From the NCBI RefSeq assembly GCF_949628265.1, contig NC_088789.1, positions 32,605,883-32,669,882 of the forward strand: a stretch of 64,000 bases of DNA, in the 5' to 3' direction. Below, piece by piece: positions 58,267 through 64,000 of the stretch. Position numbers and translations under genes: made by a program. This stretch comes from Cloeon dipterum (lineage: Eukaryota; Arthropoda; Insecta; Ephemeroptera; Baetidae). How positions within the stretch are numbered: the stretch's first letter is position 1; every line of letters starts with the position of its first letter. A model generated the notes under the pieces. It was not told the origin of the DNA. It searched no databases and worked only from the letters and a program-made list of their open reading frames with translations.

Positions 58267-59035
58267 ATGGAAGAGAATAAAGAAATTGGAGAAAATTCCA
58301 GCACGAGCAGTGAGTATAGATTTTTATAACCTATATACGATGAAGTCTCGAGGTTTTGGTAATTGGACACATGGGCAGTCACAAGCCATGTTTGATCAGT
58401 GGATTTAAAATAGATTGGTGTCGCAGGAAGTATTTTATTTCTGGGATGTTGTAAGCAGAAGCTAGTATAAAACTGGAAAGAAACAAGATAAAAAATATAT
58501 GTATTTACATTTATATATTTTAAATTTTGTCAGCAGCCAAAGCCATGATAAGATTTTGCTTAAAAGCTGGGCTTATCATAAATTACATAGCTATATCAAA
58601 GTTCTAAAGATTAAATTAAATTTGATCGTTTCAGGAAAACGACAACTGGAGACAGAAGAACCACAAACTTCGAAGGAGAACAGGAAAATGAAATTGGATG
58701 AGGAGGACGAGAGAATAATCAAGATTAAGCTGGAATGTATTGAAGAGAAAAAAGGTGACTTACCCGCTCTCCATTACGCGGCTCGGGTGTCCGGTGTTGA
58801 CGTTTGTCGGCGCCTCGTGGAGCAGGGCGCCGACGTCAACGAAAAATGCAGCGAATTGGGCGCCACACCCCTTCACTACGCCGCCATGAACACAATCTAC
58901 GGAATTGGTCTGATCAACTACTTCCTTGAAAAAGGGTGCGACATTAATGCAGAAGATGCTCATGGTGAGAAAGCAATTAATTATGCCGTCAAAGCTGAAA
59001 ATTACAGTCATACCAAGCATTTATCCATCGAATGA
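58267..59035 (+). CDS. Truncated ankyrin-repeat protein ANK-B2
   Basis: Exons 58267-58309 and 58635-59035 give 147 aa. N-terminus MEENKEIGENSSTS, then a basic stretch (RKRQLETEE). Three ankyrin-like units follow: LPALHYAARVSGVDVC, ATPLHYAAMNTIYG and GEKAINYAVKAENY. The frame stops after HTKHLSIE, where ANK-B1 continues for another 400 residues. AATAAA lies about 25 bases after the stop, so a short transcript is plausible. It is either a 3'-truncated copy or a small retained protein that could compete with ANK-B1. Confidence 0.7.
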
Positions 59036-60470
59036 AATCATAGCAATATTCACTTTACTTCAATAAAAGATAGAAAAATTAATTTTAATAGTTTTTATTT
59101 TATAAATTGACACTATAGTTGAACAGTAAAATTTAACTTTTATACTGAACGCAGAATAATCAAAGATTTGATATTGCTCCGAAGGAAATTTCAAAAGTAT
59201 ATATTTTCCCTTCTTTCCTGCTGTGTAGCTTTCTATGAAGATAATTGACTGTTCTGATAAAAACTTTACTAAACATATTTGGATTTCCCACATTGAAAAA
59301 GAACGAGCATTTTTTTGAGCATAGCTTGAGAACAAAATTGCAATACGTTCAATGCAAAAGATTTATTTTAATAAATTTAGCGTTAAGAACCATTATTTTA
59401 AAATTGACATTCTCCTTCAAAGGATCCTATAGCTGCTATCATAGGAGAGAAAGCGAGATTTAGCCAGCATGCAGAGGGAGGCTCTTATTGACTCTCAGGA
59501 AAGTGGTAGTACTATGTTATATATGAGAGCGATATAGAGAGAAGCTATAAGATTTGCATATCAATAATGTGCTTGGTAAAAATAAATATTCCTCTTTGGT
59601 CAATGTCCACAAACACAAATAAAGCTAAACGCTATAATAAAAATATCTCTTATCTTTTCCTTATTTTATTCTAAATTTTGAAAAGTCTAATTCTTGGTTG
59701 GCAATCTGGCTTTTAATCACCGTGTTTCGATCTGTGCTGGTTCCCATCGGTCAGAAGTAACTAATAAGGATACGAATCACGCGAAGGAAATCATGTAGGG
59801 AATAAGGTCTTTAAATAAGCTTCTGCCGGAAAAAATCAGTGCGAACTAAAGGAAAACGCGTGGTTCTGCGTCGCACACTGCGGCCTTCTGTGGGCAGCGC
59901 GCTTCTTCCACCGCCATTTCATCACAGAGGATGGAGAGAAACAATTATTCCAACTTCGTCTTAATCTCGCTGCCGCCGAGCCACCCTCTACCCTCCAACT
60001 CGCCGCAGCGAAGCCGACGCCATCCCCCACCTTCCTCCTTCGCTGTATTTTTTGAGAAGCTGCCGCGCCTTGTATGTGGAGGTGCGCGTTTAGGCGGGGG
60101 TTGGGGATGGAAAAATTTTGGACATTCTTTTGCCATTAAAGTAAATAAAGTCAAAACAGCATTAAAAAGCAATTTTTTAGGCCGCATCTACCCGTCGTAT
60201 TTGAGGGAGAGCGTCTAAAATATCTTCCCCTTTCATTAGCGAGGAAGATTGCTCCTGATTGGTTGTCACACTGCGGCTACCGAAGGGATGAGCAAGGGGA
60301 GAGAGCTGGAGGTTGCCCGACTTGACCGGTTCGCCGCCAGCAGGAGCAGTGTGTGTGTGTGTGTGCAAGCGCTCCCCTCCGTGAGGGGTGGTTGTTTGAC
60401 CTGAGACTCTCCCTCCACGCTCCCCTTTTGGTTACAAATAATATTGATCGTAATATCGTCAGGTAAAACC
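59036..60470. other. Intergenic; no gene supported
   Basis: AT-rich to about 59800, then a more GC-rich part (59850-60120) with an unconserved open frame. It also has a (GT)n run near 60346-60366. Nothing recognised as an exon. Confidence 0.4.
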
Positions 60471-60581
60471 CTGACAACAACTATTGCTCCCTCATCGCTA
60501 TAATCAGTTGGTTCGCCTCTGAGCATCAAAGAGTCTCCGTTGGAACTTCTAAAACTTTTATTTCTTGTTGCGCAGCATCCT
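60471..60581 (+). promoter_or_regulatory. Proximal promoter / 5' UTR exon of ANK-A6
   Basis: Conserved core (TATAATCAGTTGGTTC...) and donor CATCCT|GTGAGT (exon end 60581). The CCAAT-containing upstream half found in the other copies is replaced by unrelated sequence left of about 60475. Confidence 0.5.
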
Positions 60582-61224
60582 GTGAGTTACCTTTTGCTAC
60601 ATGATTTTTAAGATTTGTTATTTCATTTATTTAATCTGCAATTCACTAGAATTAATTAAATCATTACCACAACCCATATTTTTCTCTAAAAATTCTTTGC
60701 AATGCCTTAGACGCGTAAAACGGCCCATGAAAATTTAAAACTCGCGCTAAAATGCTGAAAAATGTTAGTAAGTGTTAAAAGGGTAAAATTACGATTCCAT
60801 TATTTGTTAAAATAAAGCGGGATTTTTAATTAATCATATTGCAGGCAATTTATTCGAAAAAATTTGAAATATTTCATTTATTCGTGGAATTTAGCCCCAC
60901 CGCATAAGTCATTGAACCTTTCCCTGATGCATGTGGTTCATTTTTGCTCCTCAACGCATATCTGCTGCTTCTAATGGAAGCGACTCAGGTACGGACTGAA
61001 CCGAAAAGTTGTAAAAAGGAACGGACTGGATAATTCTGCTTGTAAGCTAGGAAGACTATATCATTTCAACTAACTAAAGCTAAACTGAATTCGGTTTCAA
61101 GCATTCAATGAGTGTGCAAAATAAAGAAATAACTGAAATCATAAATAATTTGCTATACACTGATGAGAAGTAAAAGTTAATGCTTTCGACGCTTATTTTT
61201 GTTTGCAGCCCCGACTAAGCAGCG

Positions 61225-62838
61225 ATGAGCAGCAAAGAGGAGGAGAAATCCGTAACAAACGGAAGTACCAAAGGTGAGCCATAAATATTAGCGTTGAAGT
61301 TGTTAGACAAATATTTTATATCAGGAGTACTGGAGAAAGAGCTGGAAAATCCTCAGGACATGGAATTGGAAGAACAGCAAAAAGAAACGCTAAAGACCAA
61401 ACTGGACAAAGTCCAAGCGAACAGAGGCGACTTCCCCGCTCTGCATTTTGCGGCCAAGAAGTCGGATGTTGAGGTTTGCCGTCATCTCGTGGAACAGGAG
61501 GGCGCCAATGTAAAAGAAAAATGCAGAAGATCTGGCGCCACTCCTCTGCACTACGCTGCCATGAACGAAACCCACGGAGATGCTCTGATCGACTACCTCA
61601 TTGAGAAAAGATGCGATCTTTCTGAGAAAGATTATCGAAATAAAAGGGCTATTGATTATGCTCTTAAAGTTGGAAATTTCAATATCGCCATCAAATTGTT
61701 CCAGCTATCACAGAATCGTCAAGAGCCCGTAAATAGATGTAGCATGCTACGCTTTTCTTTTTGTGAACACAACTTGGAATTCTCTAAATTCGTTTGTGAG
61801 AACGATATGAAGTTTGGCAAGGATCCGCAATATCATCTTGAAATTCTTCTGACAGCATGCATGTATGGAGATTTGGAAATCTGCAAGTGGTTGCTTGAAG
61901 AGGACAAAATTTACGACAGTTTATTTTGGGGAGACACGCGGAAAAACGAAGTCCTAAGCCAGGCAGCTTTGAACAGAAACTATGCAACAGACATCCTTCA
62001 ATATCTGTTCTCAAGGTTCCAACTCTCCTCTGATGAACAAAGAAATGCTTGTGGGAACGCTCTTGTGTCAGCAATTAAAAGAATACCTTTCTTTGCTGTA
62101 AATGCAGACAAGTTTCTTCAGTTGTTAGGCAATAATATGAAGTTCAAAATATCAGGATATACTTTGATGCATTATGCCGTGACAAGCAGTGTGGACGCAG
62201 TGGAGTTTGTGCACAAAAAGGACGCAACCCTGATCAACGAGGTCTGTGACGATGGTGCCACACTTCTCCATCTCGCAGCAATGTTTGGAAACGTGGACAT
62301 ATGCTCGTGGCTGATCGTTCACGGACAAGACATCCACGCTGTGAACAAATACAATGATGGAACTTTCCTCCATTACGCTGCTCAGAACGTGAGTAATGCA
62401 GACTGGATCATTAAAAGATTTGGACCCGAACTCCGCGACATTGTGAACCGAATCGACAAATACTTGTACACTCCCCTTCATTATGTCCTGGTCAAAGATA
62501 AACTTACAAATATTAATGATATGCTTGAATTCGGTGCCGATTTGAGTTTGAAAATTAATGGAAACAACTTCCTTCACTTCTGCATCGTTAACCGCAAGTT
62601 GAGATGTGCCAAATTGATACACGCGAAGGGCCAAAATCTGATCAAGGAAAAGGGAGAGGGAGGAAAAACCACACTGCACATTGCTGCCGACCACTTCAAT
62701 GAAGAAATCTGCGCATGGCTGGTGAGTGAGGGAGCCGATCCTCAAGAAACTACCGCCGGAGGAAAAACTGTGCTAGAATCCACTTGCAGTGAGGAGGCGA
62801 AGAAGTTCCTCCGATCGTTGATCACAATCAAGAAATAG
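61225..62838 (+). CDS. Ankyrin-repeat protein ANK-A6
   Basis: Coding exons 61225-61273 and 61325-62838 give 520 aa. Its leader is the most diverged of subfamily A (MSSKEEEKSVTNGSTK). Then the linker (EKELENPQDMELEEQQKE) and degenerate ankyrin repeats: FPALHFAAKKSDVEVC, ATPLHYAAMNETHG, ATLLHLAAMFG, TFLHYAAQN, YTPLHYVL and TTLHIAAD, with tail ESTCSEEAKKFLRSL. The third repeat (YLIEKRCDLSEKDYRN) is shared with ANK-A2 rather than with its neighbour A5. AATAAA lies about 65 bases after the stop. Intracellular binding protein, target unknown. Confidence 0.88.
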
Positions 62839-63139
62839 AATTTTTTCAGGAATCAATTCATCGAAATTAATGCAATATCCTTTATACCAAAATTCGATTT
62901 ACAAAAATAAATTAGATTTACGCGGGATGAAAATCTGTGTTTGATTTCCCTTTCAGCGCTGAACTCAAATATTTTCTGCTGTGAGTAGAGGAATGTTTCC
63001 AAGAAAAGAAAATTCATTTAACATAGGGAAAGATAGGGACGTTGATCAGCTAATAAGTGCGACTCTTAATATAAGGACTTTTCTTTATACGAGGGAGCTT
63101 TAATTTCCGGAGGAGCCGGTGGGGCGCTGCTGGCTATGG
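62839..63139 (+). other. 3' flank of ANK-A6
   Basis: Contains an A-gene type flank. 62980-63140 is inverted relative to about 24130-24290 downstream of ANK-A3. No gene. Confidence 0.5.
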
Positions 63140-64000
63140 CTATTTGCGACATCTCATGGCGGCGGTGATCAAAAAATGTTTGCGTGTTGCCGTGTTCTGT
63201 TTTTTCAGTCTGGCCAATTTAATTGGCCTCGCTCCGTTTGAAACCTTGACTGATTCATTTTAAAAACAAAACTGGGCTATAAGTTAATTTTGTTGTTCTG
63301 TGCGCGTGCTTAAAATTAGTACCTGAGGCAGTACGACGCCGCCGTAACGTAAAAAGGGCATTGCCCTGAGGGCAAAAGGTGTATATAGTGGCGGCTGGAG
63401 GCCGTGGTGGGAACGGGAAGTGGCCCAGAGGGCCCAGCCAACAGCCAAGCTGCGGACTAAGGACGGCAACTGGCGACGGCGAGTGCGGGTGCCGCGAGTG
63501 GCGCCATTGTACATAGGTGGAGGGTATATTAAGGAGATAAGACAAGTTTATCTAAATAGTAATTTAAGAACATTTAAACAGACTAAATGAATCTTAAATG
63601 CTGTTTAAATACACTCAAATATTTAATAGCTTCATAATCCGTTCAAAAATAACAGCTAAAAATAAAGAATAAAAGTTAAAGTTTGCACAGACTCTGTTAC
63701 TATTTCCATTAAATTGGAAATTCAGTATTTTTTCTCCTCGAGTGCTCCATAAATAACCGGTACTAGAGAGTACTAATTTACAAGAAATACCGCATTTTAA
63801 CTGTGTCAAATCATTCAAATCTTTGTTAGAAATATTTAAAATTTCACTTTTTTATGAGATTTAACTGTTATAAACGAAAGAAATGTGCAAATAGCTCAAA
63901 AATTCTCAAATTTTCACCGGTACCGGTATAAATGACCGATTAAAAATTAACTTGCAGAGTCGTGGTTTTCTTGTTTGGCCGCTGGCGCCACTCACCAATC
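63140..64000 (+). repeat. Dispersed repeat block with about 300 extra bases, inverted copy of 22380-22960
   Basis: Same landmarks as at 22.4-23.0 kb in mirrored order. Between about 63240 and 63540 there are extra bases absent from the other copy. They are rich in GGCGGC, GGCCCAGAGGGCCCAGCC and a GTATATAGTGGCGG string. It runs off the end of the window. Confidence 0.6.

Noticed and set aside
59931-60218. 95-codon plus-strand frame with Pro/Ser-rich start
   Set aside because: Compositional artefact in a GC-rich patch; no homologous copy, splice or domain support.
60346-60366. (GT)n run as a regulatory site
   Set aside because: Short simple repeat without other support.

Overview
The window looks like nuclear DNA of an arthropod, most likely an insect. 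It is AT-rich, with spliced genes, GT-AG introns that are often only about 50-65 bases long, CCAAT/TATA-type upstream regions and a ZAD-type (zinc-finger-associated) domain, a class concentrated in arthropods. Nothing bacterial or organellar was seen, and no tRNA, rRNA or CRISPR. The species cannot be named from the sequence alone. All functions below come from reading protein motifs and splice signals by eye; no database search was possible.

Layout. (1) 1.5-4.65 kb (- strand): a secreted double-domain serine protease whose catalytic His is replaced by Asn. (2) 5.8-22 kb: two tandem copies of a divergent gene pair, each made of a minus-strand ankyrin gene (subfamily A: ANK-A1, ANK-A2) and a plus-strand ankyrin gene (subfamily C: ANK-C1, ANK-C2). 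A relic of another ankyrin gene and an inverted repeat lie between them. (3) 22.4-24.1 kb: a dispersed repeat block and a perfect 115-bp-arm palindrome. (4) 24.4-28 kb: ANK-A3 (-) and its promoters. (5) 28.3-29.0 kb: a damaged-looking ZAD/zinc-finger gene. (6) 30.4-33.9 kb (-): a divergent, multi-exon cullin with a conserved neddylation lysine and a fold-back element in its first intron. (7) 35.1-42.6 kb (+): ANK-B1 and ANK-A4, the latter with a premature stop. (8) 45.8-49.0 kb (+): the inverted sister of the first protease, with all catalytic residues. (9) 51.3-54.0 kb (+): ANK-A5. (10) 56.4-59.0 kb: a GC-rich insert and a short truncated ankyrin gene (ANK-B2). (11) 60.5-62.8 kb (+): ANK-A6. 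(12) 63.1-64 kb: an inverted copy of the repeat block at 22.4 kb.

The region is built from duplications. Ankyrin genes left of the cullin that belong to subfamily A run leftward and those to its right run rightward, and upstream regions, 3' flanks and the protease genes recur in mirrored copies. The ankyrin proteins are about 490-560 aa, made of many degenerate ankyrin repeats in one large exon preceded by a very short coding exon and a separate 5' UTR exon. No membrane segment, signal peptide or other domain is visible in them, so they are probably intracellular binding proteins of unknown target. Duplication with partial decay is evident: one lost start codon, one nonsense codon, one truncation, one catalytic His loss. 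Any functional link between the ankyrin proteins and the cullin is only a hypothesis suggested by position.
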